Source: Mercurialis annua | Lineage: Eukaryota > Streptophyta > Magnoliopsida > Malpighiales > Euphorbiaceae | Length of the DNA stretch: 64,000 nucleotides | Direction of reading: 5' to 3' | Assembly: GCF_937616625.2 (NCBI RefSeq) | Contig: NC_065571.1 | Coordinates: 51,259,651 to 51,323,650 of the forward strand | Made by a program: the position numbers and the translations under genes | The notes under the pieces: generated by a model | The model's database searches: none | The model's input: the letters and a program-made list of their open reading frames with translations, nothing else | Told to the model about the DNA's origin: nothing | In this document: piece by piece, positions 24,380 through 36,050 of the stretch | How positions within the stretch are numbered: the stretch's first letter is position 1 | Layout of the letters: each line of letters starts with the position of its first letter

Positions 24380-24895
24380 AAATCCTTTTTAAATTTTTCA
24401 ACATTGCTTTAATTTAATATTTTTATTTTATTTCATATATGATATGGCTTACACTAATGATAAAATCAAACAAATATCAATATATAATCAACACAATATT
24501 AACATTGTAACATTATAATATTTTAGCATAATTATTGTCTTATTCACCAATGCTTAATCAATAATATATCAACCGTAAATCAACACTAAATCAACATAAT
24601 GGCAACATTATAAAATTATAATAATTCAACATCATTTTTATCTTTTTTGGCAATGCTAAAAATCAACAAAATATCAACAAAAAAACAACACAATATCAAC
24701 CAAATATCAATCCAAAATTAATAAAAAGATAGTATCATTATCCAGTCTCAATTTAATTTTAATTTTTTAGTTTATATTGCATACAATATCGTCTTTTTTA
24801 TCAATGATAAAATCAGTAAAAAAATCAACATAAAAATAACATTATAATTATTCAAAAATATTAAACAATTATTTTTAACATGAGTTTATGTCTTA
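24380..24895. repeat. ATCAAC repeat field, inverted relative to 22840-24110
   Basis: Carries ATCAACACAATATCAAC-type motifs, the reverse complement of the GTTGATAT motif of the left field, with matching spacers (TTTTTGGCAATGCTAAAAATC). The two fields form a loose large inverted repeat around about 24.1-24.4 kb. The spacer has only short AT-rich ORFs. Confidence 0.6.
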
Positions 24896-27104
24896 AGAGC
24901 ATGTCCATCATTTACAAAGTCTTCAGCCATTGCAACAATTTCACCCATATCCTTAAGCATTCCTCTTTTTCCTCTCCGCCAAACAAAACAAGGCAATCAA
25001 CATCCAATCTAAACACAAGCCCTTCAATGCAGAAAAATTTCTAAACATTAGAAATCATCCATAATAAAGTTAATTATAAACATGTAAAGGAAATCAAAAA
25101 ATGGTCAAAATTCAGCATCAAATCAATGTCAGCAAATTATGACCCAACATTAGCACCAAACTCAGTTAAAACAAACTCACACAAACAAACCAAGAAATTA
25201 AAGGCAAAAACAGAGTCAACAAACTCACAAAACTCTGCCATTCAGTTCGTAAGAGTACTCATTTCAGATCAAACCAACGGAAATTAAAAGACGAAGAAAA
25301 TAAAATTAACTGACACCTCGATATAAAATTAAAGCCACTTAAAGTGTAAGGCAAAGAACCTGATGATCACAGCTCCCTCCACTACAGAAAAACAAATTGA
25401 GGTTCAGAGCATAAAAATTTGAGATACATCGTTAATCAATGGAGGAAAAAAAATGAAAAATAAGAAATAAAAAATGGAAGTAAGTGTATCAATAATTAAA
25501 AGAGATTGTCGCCGCTGCTGTTGCTACGAGGTCATCACTGCTAACTGCTGCTAGGAAATTATCGCCATCGCTACTAGAAGATCGCCGCCTATGTTGCTAG
25601 GAGATTGTTGTCGCTGCCGCCGCTTGAATGAAATGCAGATCGCCGTTTACGACGCAAGTCGCTAAAGGACAAGCTGATGTCGTCGGAGGTTTTGGCAGAT
25701 AATGTCTCGGTGGGTGCAGGTGGAGAGTTAGAAAGATTGATGAGATGAGGAAGAAGAAAAAAGATCTGACATAAAGATGATGGAAAAGAAGATCATATTC
25801 TATTTAGATTTAGGTTATAAAAGATAATATTAGTAGCGTGTACCGTAATTTAGTGATTCAAAAATTGGGACTGTATAAAAGTAAAAAAATTGAGAAAGTT
25901 AGTTGTTTGTGAAAGAAGCCCATTTTCTTTTTTATTAAGCCTAATTACTTAAAAAAAAAACCACAGCTTTTAATATTTTTTCGTCTATACCCTCACCTAG
26001 GAAAAAGTTATTTTGTAACTTTTTTTTGATTTTTCGTTTTCATCTCTACCCTAAAATTTAAATTTTTGACAATTAAATTAATTAAAAGATGAAAATATTA
26101 TAAATGATTAATAATATTAATGTTCAATTAGAATTTAAGTTAAATATAAAGGATCATTTTGAATATTAGACCAAATGAAAAGAAGTCAAATTAGCTCTTT
26201 AGGTAGAGACGAAAATGAATTTTTTTAAAAAGGGTACAAATGAAGTTTTTCGTAGGTCAAAGTATAAATAAAAAAATATTATAAAGTGGGGTTTTTTTAA
26301 ATAACTAAGCCTTTTTATTAATATGAACATGAATATTATTTCGTAAGGATGTGTATGAAATTAGTTTGGCCTTGATAGACGTGTATTTTTAATAAATTGT
26401 TATTAGCGGTAGCCATGAACAGTACCAACAATTAATGAATTAAAATACCAGAAACAGGCAATTAGCAGTTTGGATAATGTTTAATTGATAACTGATTATA
26501 AGTCCTCAATTAGTAATTTCAAAATATTTCTACAATTCATCGTGGTTTTTAGATCTACAGATAATTTAAGGTGTGGAATAAAAATCACATCAGAATCAAC
26601 CTCTCCATCTAAATCGTAATAATTAACTTTAGCTGAAACGGCCCGAGACAATTTAAACCTTTTTTCTTTCACAAAGTATTTCGACAATTTAAGAAACGGC
26701 TTAAGACTTTTTCTCAATTGAGTTTAATTTTTAGTTCAATTTTATTTTCCGATAGCTTAGACTTTTAACTATTCTTTAGTCAAATTTAAACCTTACTTTC
26801 TTCTCTTGAACATTACCGACGACAATTCGAATTAAAATTTATCCTAGTCTTAAAAAGACCATGCTATGTTCATCAAGGCTCGGTACACTTAACCTATAGT
26901 AAGGTCCACCCGTTTTTAGCCTAGTTAAGAATCGCTAAAAATCCGAGACAGTCGAACCCTATTTTAAGAATAATTCATGTATTCTAAACACTACGACTAT
27001 CCAATGTATAGAAATATTTTATCGTTTTATTTAAACAGAAAATTCATATAGACACTAATTATTGTTTAACTCCATCTTTTTATCCTTATTGAGGTGCTTT
27101 TTTT
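24896..27104. other. Intergenic stretch, no gene recognised
   Basis: A trinucleotide-rich tract at 25503-25640 (GTCGCCGCTGCTGTTGCTACG and similar) stands out from the AT-rich surroundings and could be an old exon or leader; it has no open frame of note. The ORF at 26496-26717 (-) has no recognisable domain. Confidence 0.45.
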
Positions 27105-27215
27105 CTTATAATTGAAGAAGGGAGTGATTGTGGGAGAAATCGAACACACAACCTAGCTATTAGATTGCTGCATGCCTAGCGCTTACACCTTTTGAGATAA
27201 AACTCATTGGTAGAG
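27105..27215 (-). mobile_element. SINE-like fragment with tRNA-type B box
   Basis: On the minus strand GGTTGTGTGTTCGATTTCTCC resembles a tRNA-derived polymerase III B box region. A similar motif occurs on the minus strand at 59095-59185. No clear poly(A) tail or duplication was found, so this is only a candidate. Confidence 0.35.
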
Positions 27216-27228
27216 GTAGTTTTTTTAG

Positions 27229-27541
27229 GGTTAATTACATATAAAATCACCACCTTTACACGAAATTGCAAAAATAACACGACTTTAAAAGTTATCAATT
27301 TAGGGCATCACCTTTTATTTCTTTTCAAAAACAATATGGTCACATTTTTAGATAAAATTTTGCTGACTTGAACACCTGATGAGAGTGTCACGTGTCATGC
27401 CACGTCAGCAAAAACGCATTAAAAGTGTACTCATGTTGTTTTTGAAAAGAAACGAAAGGTGGTGCCCTGTATTGACACGTTTTAAAGGTCGTGTTATTTT
27501 TGCAATTTCGTATAAAGGTGGTAATTTTATATGTAATTAAC
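27229..27541. mobile_element. Foldback MITE (GGTTAATTACATATAAAATC type)
   Basis: The left end GGTTAATTACATATAAAATC and the right end ATTTTATATGTAATTAAC are inverted repeats continuing through CACCTTTACACGAAATTGC and AAAAATAACACGAC. The flanks are T-runs, so a duplication is not decisive. It is built like the 19066 and 22909 elements. Confidence 0.7.
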
Positions 27542-27999
27542 TTTTTTTTTATTCCTTCAAATTTGTTATATCTTCCAAAGCTTCTAAGTTATTGGTCATT
27601 TTCAAACTAACTTGATATTACATTGAATCACCACCGCCCGTTGTTTAGACTGCAAGTTTCTATAGGAAATCTAGTACCATCAGTAGAAATGGAATTGCTT
27701 TTCTTATTTCTGTTTCTACAAAAGGTGGAAGTGGAACTAGGGGTGAGCATCGGTCGGTTCGGTTCGGTTTCGAAATAACCAAAACGACCTTACCGAAATG
27801 AAGAATACTGGGCACCGAACCGTAATTTTTTTGACCAAAAACCGAAATAATTTTTAGCCGAATTTGTCGGTCGGTTCGGTTTGATATCGGTTAATTAAAT
27901 CGGTTTGGGCCTTTTAAAAAGCCCATTAAATTCAAGGGCCAATTTAGCTAAAGCCTTTAAAAAAAATTGCAAACATAAATACTAGTAAAATTAAGTTCC

Positions 28000-29162
28000 A
28001 TTCATTCAAAAAGAATAAGTATAAACAAAAAATTTACAAGTTACAAACTTATCAAAACAAACTAATTAAACAAATTACAGACCCTTAAAATTTTTCAGAA
28101 TACAAACTGAAACAGAAATATTGAAATACAACTTAAGGCAAATTACAGATACTTGAATCAATAACTAAGCCTTTATATATTACATTCATCCAACTTTGAA
28201 TTTAATGACAAAAATAAGTTAAATATTACATTCATCCAAAAATGAAGTTAATGTTTAAAAGTTAGCAAAAATGTAAAACTATAAAACTGTGCCACTCACT
28301 GCCATTTATAGCATTCAAAAAAGAGCCATTTGCAGCAAATTGGGAGCATTAATGATGATTCACAGAATTCAGATTCATTTCCTGAATTGAAACCAATTTA
28401 AAGTAATTGGAAATCAGAAATTAACAAACTTTAACTTTTAAAATACAACAAGTATCATTTTAAAGTCAAAAAATGATTTTGTTAAAAAAAACAGAGGCTC
28501 GGATGCAGCAAGTATTTACATTTTAAAGTCAGAAAATGATATTTTTAAAAATCCAGGGGCTCAGACTTAAGCTTTTTAAATCAGGATAAGGCGATGTAAT
28601 CCGCACGGTGGCTAACAAAGAGCCTCATCATGCAAATAAATCAAGGCCTTATATGTATCAGAATTTTGAAGTGGTGGAAGCTTCATCATAGCCCAAAAAC
28701 TCAAACTTAAAAGAAAATAAAAGGTTGAAACCAAAACAGACAGTTTAGCATCAAATTAAAATGTTAAAAACCTTTAAAATAGATAGTTTTAAAGCAATGT
28801 ACAAGTTAAACAATAAAGTAAAGCATTTTGAAGTTAGAAAGCAATTAAAATTTCAAACTAAAACAATGCAGTACTAGTTAAAATGAATGTAAATGTCAAA
28901 GTTAAATCAAAACCTTTATGCTTCCACCACCATGTTTTTCCGGTTAGGGACATGGACGGTCCATGCACCATTAGGCATTTAGCAACAGGCAGCATTAGGC
29001 AACAGGCATCATTAAGCAACATCAGCAAAATTTGGCTTCCACACCAAGTTGCCACACAAAAGCAAAAAGCAGCAAGAGTCCAACTTCTTAGTTGGGCAAC
29101 TCTGCAATAAGAACAAACACAGAAGATAATATTATTAGATAATGTGAAGTATATAAAGAAAT
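28000..29162. other. hAT 3' non-coding region
   Basis: Lies between the hAT left terminus and the transposase remnant. It is AT-rich with tandem-like fragments (AAAGTCAGAAAATGAT repeated with AAAGTCAAAAAATGAT near 28450-28550). The ORF at 28858-29238 (-) has no domain and probably reflects untranslated transposon sequence. Confidence 0.5.
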
Positions 29163-30309
29163 CATTTAAAATAAAAAAAGCAAAGTTGAAGCACATAACC
29201 TTGCTCAAATGGTTCCAATTCTTCCAAGCACTCTTCAATCACCAAAGGGGAGGATTCTGCTCTAAGCCAATCCTGAGTGCACACCAGCGCTTCCACCAAT
29301 CTTGGAGTTAAAGAACTCCTAAAGCAGTCCAGTACTCTTCCAGAAGTACTGAAAGCAGATTCAGAGGCAACGGTAGAGATAGGGACAGCAAGAATATCTC
29401 GAGCCATCCTCGAAAGGATTGGAAAACTCCCTGAGTTTAGCTTCCACCACTTCAAAATATTGAATGCATCATCATTCTCAACCGTAGCTTCACTCAGGTA
29501 CACTTCCAGCTCAGATTTCCTACTATCACTTTCTATACCCTTATTCTGAATATCAAATTTGGCCTTCATAAGGGACACATGTTTCTTTGCAGGTGGTGGC
29601 AGGACTGGTGTTTGAGCAGAAACACCCTCTGAAGATTGACTAAGACTCACATATGCAGATGTAGTAGCATTCACAGAGGCCTTTTGATACTCAACAAACA
29701 GACTAGTCAACTTATCATTGACAGTTTGAAACAATTTTGGTCCTTCATGAGACCCAAATAAACTAGATAAAGCAAACAGGAGATGTTTCATTTTGTTTGT
29801 TGGATCAAAGACATGTGAAATTGCATGTTGGATGTGACATACAAAGAACCAGAAATTCTTAAAGTTGTGACACAGAAATAGGACATGCAAGTAGCAAATT
29901 TCTTAACAGTTTCCCAATCAAAAAAATTAGGAATGCTTTCAATCATATATATCAGACCTAAAATTCTCATCAGATGCTTCATAACTCTCAAAAACAGACT
30001 GAAATAAACAAGCAGTGTCAAGCATAAGATAAGTGGAATTCCACCTGGTTGCCACATCAAGACAGAGGGACTTTTTGGTGCCAAGTTTAGCATCAGCAAT
30101 GAGGTCTTTAAATTTTTTAAGTCTAGATGGACTGTTCCTAATGTAACAGACACAATCTCTAACTTTCTTAACAGAGCTACTCATTTCTTTCAAGCCATCA
30201 GATACAACAGGTTGCTGCTGCTGAGTTGAAGGGGGTAACTCAGGAAATGAGCCAACAACCCCCTCAACACCAACACCAGCAACTTGCTGTTGGTCAAGGT
30301 TTGACATCT
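29163..30309 (-). pseudogene. hAT transposase (RICESLEEPER-type), frameshifted
   Basis: The minus strand reads hAT transposase in pieces. One frame gives VRDCVCYIRNSPSRLKKF and CLDVATRWNSTYLML; a second gives DWETVKKFATC and LRISGSLYVTSNMQFH; a third gives FDPTNKMKHLLFALSSLFG and then the C-terminal dimerisation domain with LAVPISTVASESAFSTSGR. At least two frame changes (near 29945 and 29810) are needed, and a stretch of several tens of residues around the usual KYDKYW region is missing. The dimerisation domain itself is intact. No BED finger was found upstream, where the solo LTR now sits. The protein cannot be made as a unit. Confidence 0.85.
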
Positions 30310-32438
30310 GTGTCAGCAAACAATGGCATTTAATCAATAAAACATATACAGACTTAGAGTGCAAACAAATAGCTTCCAAACCACTTTAAGTTTTTACCAA
30401 AAGATTAGCTGTAATACCCCGTAGAATGTTTAGCGTTTATTTTCGTGTGTGTCCGATTTTAATTGATTAGGACCTCGAAAATAGTGAATAAATTCACGGA
30501 TGAATTTATCAGGGTAAAAATGTGATTTGCTATGTGTTTGCCTTAAATGTGATTTTTGGCAATTTTACGTGTTAAAAGTGAATTTTGCGATTTTTCACTA
30601 AAAACCGTAAAAATAATTATTTTTAATATTTTTAAAGGCCCAAAAATATTTTAAAACAGCCCATATGTTATGATTTAATGTTTTTGAATATTTGGTAAAG
30701 TTGAATTTATTTTGTCCTTACAGTTCGAAATATTTACAGGAATGCCATAATGGCAAACTTGTAAATAATTGAAATAGTTAATCTAAATATCTAGATATTT
30801 TCTCTATATAAACTTGGTGCCCAAGTCTTCAATCTTCTTCTTCATTTTCTTGTGGGTGCCGAATACACCATAGATCAAAACACCAAGCTTTACACTTTCA
30901 TTTTCTCTCAAAACTTTCTTCACGAAAATTGTCGGAAATATTGCGTAGATCGTTAAGGTGTATTTGCATGTTCGTTTGAGGTATAATTTCAAACTCAAAT
31001 CTTAGTCTTTAGTTGCTGATGTTGGTTGAGGTTTAGAAACATGCTTAGGATTGCTAAAAATGATGTTTAATTGATTAATTAGTTGGTTTTGATTGTTGTT
31101 TATATGGGTTTCGGTTTTAAATAATTTTTCCGAGAAAAATTAAATTATTTCTTTAAATTTCTGGGCTGATCTAAATGATGAAGTTTATATATGCTTTAAA
31201 GTGTGATTTTTGTGGATTAAAAATGTTAATTAATTCGGGTGTTAATTTAATTAGTTGGGTTTCGATTTTTAATTGTTTTAAAGCTTAAAAATAGCTTAAA
31301 AATGGTAAATAAAGGGATTTTTAATTTTTGGAAATAATTTTATTTATGAATGAGTTATATTTGTGGTTGATGTTAATTAAATGGTTGATGGTTAATTTTT
31401 AGCGGTTTAATAATCGGGTTTAAATTTTAATAACTCTATTCGGCTAAAATTTGTGAAAAAGGGCATTTTTGTCATTTTTAATGTTTGGACAGAAATAAAT
31501 CATGAAAAACTTCTGGAAATATGCTTGATAATTATTTATGGAATTTAAGTGATTTAATCGAAGTGTTTTGAAGGATTAATAATCAGTTTTGATTATTAAC
31601 GTATATTTCGGTTTTAATGGCTAAAATAATGAAAAATATTATTTTTAAAAATTTTGGGCTGCTGTTTTTACAAGATAAAAATCAAAAATGTATTTGAAAC
31701 TGATTTTGGTAAATTTCGGTGTTAAAATGGCTTAAAATGAATTTTTAAGCGTTTTTAGCGTTTTTGAGTTTTCCGGCCAAAACCACCGGAATACGGTGAC
31801 CGGAGTATGAGTAGAGGGGATAGAGCATGTTGGCTCAGTCCTAAACTCAGTTGGCAGCAGTTAGTGCCAAAATGTTTTTGGCAGAAAATAAGGGGGGGCC
31901 GAGCCCCGGGTCAAAAATATTTTACGGAAAAATATTTTTGGTTATTTATGAAATGTGGTATATTTGTTGAGATTTTCTAAAAGTGTATTTTTAGAAAATT
32001 ATGTGAATTGATGTGTGTTAGAATTATATGGAATTATAATTTTATGTTTATTTATTGAAATAAATAAACTATGTGGTGTATCGTATAGAAATACGATGAC
32101 GCGGAAATAGATAGTCGGAATCAAATTTGGTTTGTGATTATGTGGTTTATATGGTTGAGTCGGTCTAGAGTTGATCCTAGAATTTAGAGTTATTACATTT
32201 ATTAATGTTTAATCTCTAAATTAGATCCAGCGAATTTTGTCGTGGAAACCGGCGAGCAAAGGTTTTGAATATTCGACGGGTGGTATTTTTATATTTGGAA
32301 TAAGCGAGTATTGTGAGTGTGTTTACAACTTATACTGCTAAATATTAGTATTAAAAATATTGCGAACTGCTTTACATGATTTGCAAATGTTTTATTTTAT
32401 TTTGAATTTAAATCGCATGAACTATTATACATAGTTTT

Positions 32439-35340
32439 TGTCACGACCCGAATTCCACCCTAACCCAAGTCACGACCGGCGCTAGGGAATGGGAATGGTT
32501 GTTCCGAAACCCGTAGCAAGCCTAGAACCTCTAGAAATTTTTCGCAAATATTATTAAAAGATCGCACCTCGCGTACGATCCGTTTTCAGAAAATACCGTT
32601 AAAACTTTTCTCTTTTAACCAAACACATTTCTGAAAACACACATATAGGCGAAATCTGGTTTTAGAAGTACTGGTTGGATAACCTCGTTATCTCAACCCT
32701 CGCTTCCTTCTGAAAACCTGGCGTGGTGATTACTGGAAACCGGGGACTTATCTTTCGCTTGCCTTAACACATAGGCATCCCTGTTCCAGACCACACGCCA
32801 CCGTTAATATGTTTAATAAAATAATGCGGACACCTTTGCGTCTCGCAACGGTGGTATTAAACATATTAAAATACACAGCGGACCGGTTACACATAGCCGG
32901 CGAATATAAAACATATTGTTTTTTACCTCACAAAAACACACGAGGCCGACTCGGTAACTAGATACAATATGCCACTAAGCAGCCACCCAATAGGTACACA
33001 CCTGCACTAGATCCTATCAGAGTGTCTAAACAGAGGACTAGTGCCACGGCTGCTGGCACATCACACCTATACTATTGCAGCATACTAAGAGTACAAAATC
33101 CTATGTACATTACCAAAGAAGAGCTTTCCTGAAGAAGGGATGTGGAAGCTCGACTGACCTCAAAGTTCGTTTCCTGAAAATGGGATAACAACAACGGGGT
33201 CAGAAATATAAATATTTCTGAGTGAGTAAACAGTTTACAAATAAATACCAAAATCGCATAATATATATAAAACAGTTATATATATATAAAATATTACCAA
33301 TACGTTGATCCATATGAAACCCTAGTCCACAATTTTCCTTACAGACACACTCTTATCACGAGCTTATAGACAACAGAATAAAGACCGTGACCCGAGTCAC
33401 TGCCGTCCAATTCTGTATCTCTGGTACCTGGACCGTAATCATGAAACTGCCATCGCGGTTTTACCCGCGACCGTAACTGTATTACTGTCGTCTCAGGGTT
33501 TACCCGTGAAGTCAGGGCATCTACTTTCCCAATGACTTACACGACAGACATACCTCTATACCTCGACAGAAGTACATCTAGTAATCGGTGTTGGTGATCA
33601 CGCAACCCTATTGCTGCCCAATAGGTAGCTCGTTCCAATGGACCTTTCTTGGCTAGTTTATACTACTGCGATTTATGGATTTAAAATAATTGAATACTGA
33701 TATTCAAAAGTAAACACGTAAACTCACAGTACTGCTAAGTAACTACTTAGCACCGCCGTGTGTGTGACACACTCCCTGGAGTCCTGGTCTGACTGCTGGA
33801 CAGCTAGTCGGATCAAACATACAAATAACACAAGACAATACATCAATACTCATTTCTGGTATAAACATCTAGGTCCTGAAACCTAGGTTTAATCTAACAT
33901 ATAACACATAGCACGTATGGTCCTTTTCTTTTTAAAAACCATTTGAATCGTTTTCACCTTAAGAAAACGTTTAGACTTCACTCTAGAAGTCATTTTAGGT
34001 ATAACAATACCTAATTAAAATCATTTACTAGCATCGACTTGATTGCCAAAGCCATTCACAGTCGACTACTAACTATTTAGCAACATCGTTTGCTAAATCT
34101 ATTAAACCGGTTAAACGTCGACTTTAACTCTTTTAAAGTCCTTTTTAAACGTTTAACTTTACTTTTAAAATCATATTTTAAAAGTCTTTAGCTTCGGTTT
34201 AAAAACTCTTTTCACTTTCTTCAAAAGAAGTTATCATTTTTTAAACGTTTTTGTTCGACAAAACTACGTCAAACAGATAGGGCAAAAAGCCCCAAAGGAA
34301 TCCCCCCTTCGGCGTCGGCCTGGTGCACGTCCGTGCACCCCTGGCTAGTGCACGATCGTGCACCATTGTGCACGGTCGTGCACCCTGGATGGTGCACGTT
34401 CGTGCACCTTGGTGCACGTTCGTGCACCTCCAGATTGGTGCACGTTCGTGCACCATATGTGCACGTCCGTGCACCAACGTGCACAGCCCCGGGGAAACTC
34501 GATTCCCGGGGCATTCCGACGTGATTCATCCTCATTTTTCTGCTCCTAACACATATACACAATCCAATCTATCCATATTCACTTTCGGAACGTAAAAATA
34601 ATAGGTATACGTTCGATTCGATACGGTAACCGTTTATAAACGTATATATATTCGATATATATCGAAATATATTAAAATAAACGTTTAATACGGGATTAAT
34701 ACCTCGATTACTCGAGTAATCGTCGAAGAAACGGAGTTAGAATCGAGAAATGAACGGATCGAATCCGAAACCCTAACTTCCGTAGCCCCTGAGAGCTAAG
34801 CAGCTCTTCAATTGCTAAACAAATGAGCAAATGACTTATCTGTATTGATTTAGGTCATTTGAAACATATATATAGTTAGTTGGTCAATATACCACTTTAA
34901 CTCAAATTCTTAAATAGTCGTCCGTAGCTTAAACGGAAATGACTTTCAAATTTCGTGAAACTTTACCCAAAAATCTAATAAAATAAAATAAGAATAAAAA
35001 TATAATTTTTATTCTCATCCGACTTATATTTTATTTTCAATAAATCTCAGAAGATTTATTAGGTCAAAATCAGTCCCATTTGATTAAACTTTTTACGTCC
35101 AAATTTCATGAAACTTTGACGATAGCTTCGTCCAATTATTTCGCGAATAATGACACCAAAATTATTCGCTCGGGACTTATAAATTATTTTATTTTAATTT
35201 GGACTAACGAACTATACTTAATTAGTTAATAATTGAAAACTAATTGAAGTAAAAGTTTAGGGATTAAAATTGCCCTTTTTCAAACTTGCCCTCCACTTCT
35301 CACCGCTCATCCTTCCTCTTATCATCTCATTATTTTTTTC

Positions 35341-35408
<68 letters not shown>

Positions 35409-35745
35409 TAACTTATATTCGTTAATAACTCGTCGAAACTTCTGAGTTTCGACATTTTAAATTTCGGGGTTTTATCCGAAATATTAAACTCTCCGATAAG
35501 AGTGGTATATTGATATATTAATTATCAATATATTTTATCTTACGACTCCAGTCGTATTTCTTATTCAATTAATCCCGTTCATATCCCATTATTAAAATTT
35601 AAATCCCCAATTTAAATTTTAAACTTCTATTATTACGATATACTTTTAGGGATACTTATAAATTAAATTTACGCTTAAATTTAATTTACGTATTCCCGAC
35701 TAATAAAATCCTTACACGTGGCTTATAAGAATACGGGGTATTACA
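32439..35745 (-). repeat. LARD LTR (3' LTR in element orientation)
   Basis: 3307 bp. By eye it differs from the other copy by one substitution near 32461 (ACCC versus ATCC), one missing C near 32930, and two TA units in the TA tract (about 35347-35406). It contains the GTGCAC palindrome array at 34322-34484. Confidence 0.9.
34322..34484. repeat. GTGCACG-NN-CGTGCAC palindrome array (LTR copy 1)
   Basis: Seven 16-bp dyads of the form GTGCACGNNCGTGCAC plus one half unit, spaced by 2-10 bases. Short ORFs in several frames here (proteins rich in VHERAP or CTIVHG) come from the repeat and are not genes. Confidence 0.9.
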
Positions 35746-35760
35746 TTCTCTCCCCCTTAT
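35746..35760 (-). other. Polypurine tract of the LARD
   Basis: On the minus strand ATAAGGGGGAGAGAA abuts the LTR start TGTAATACCCCG, the normal place for plus-strand priming. Confidence 0.8.
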
Positions 35761-35865
35761 ATAAATTCGTCCTCGAATTTACTTATACTTCTTCTTTTAC
35801 TTATACAGTCAAATAATATTTTTTATATTTCTTATTCTATGCTTTTCAGAGCATAAACATTACTG

Positions 35866-36050
35866 CCATCGTCTGTGGCATAACTGCTGCCATCTATGGC
35901 ACAGTTGATGTCGTCTATGGCACAATTGCACATCATAAAAATTACTGCCGTCTATGGCATAGTTGCACATCATAAAAATTACTGCCGTCTATGGCATAGT
36001 TGCACAGCATAAAAATTACTGCCGTCTATGGCATAGTTGCACAGCTGTGC
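35866..36050. repeat. Tandem repeat of about 37 bp inside the LARD
   Basis: Three near-identical units contain CATAAAAATTACTGCCGTC and TATGGCATAGTTGCAC, preceded by shorter diverged copies (CTGCCATCTATGGCACAG). Confidence 0.85.

Noticed and set aside
29277..29549. Plus-strand ORF opposite the hAT transposase
   Set aside because: Shadow of the minus-strand dimerisation domain, no independent support.
34322..34484. Regular palindromic repeats resembling a CRISPR array
   Set aside because: Spacers are only 2-10 bases, the array lies in a plant LTR, and there are no cas genes.
34241..34595. Several overlapping ORFs (proteins rich in VHERAP, CTIVHG) in both LTRs
   Set aside because: They come from the GTGCACG palindromes being read in many frames on both strands; no codon bias or domain.
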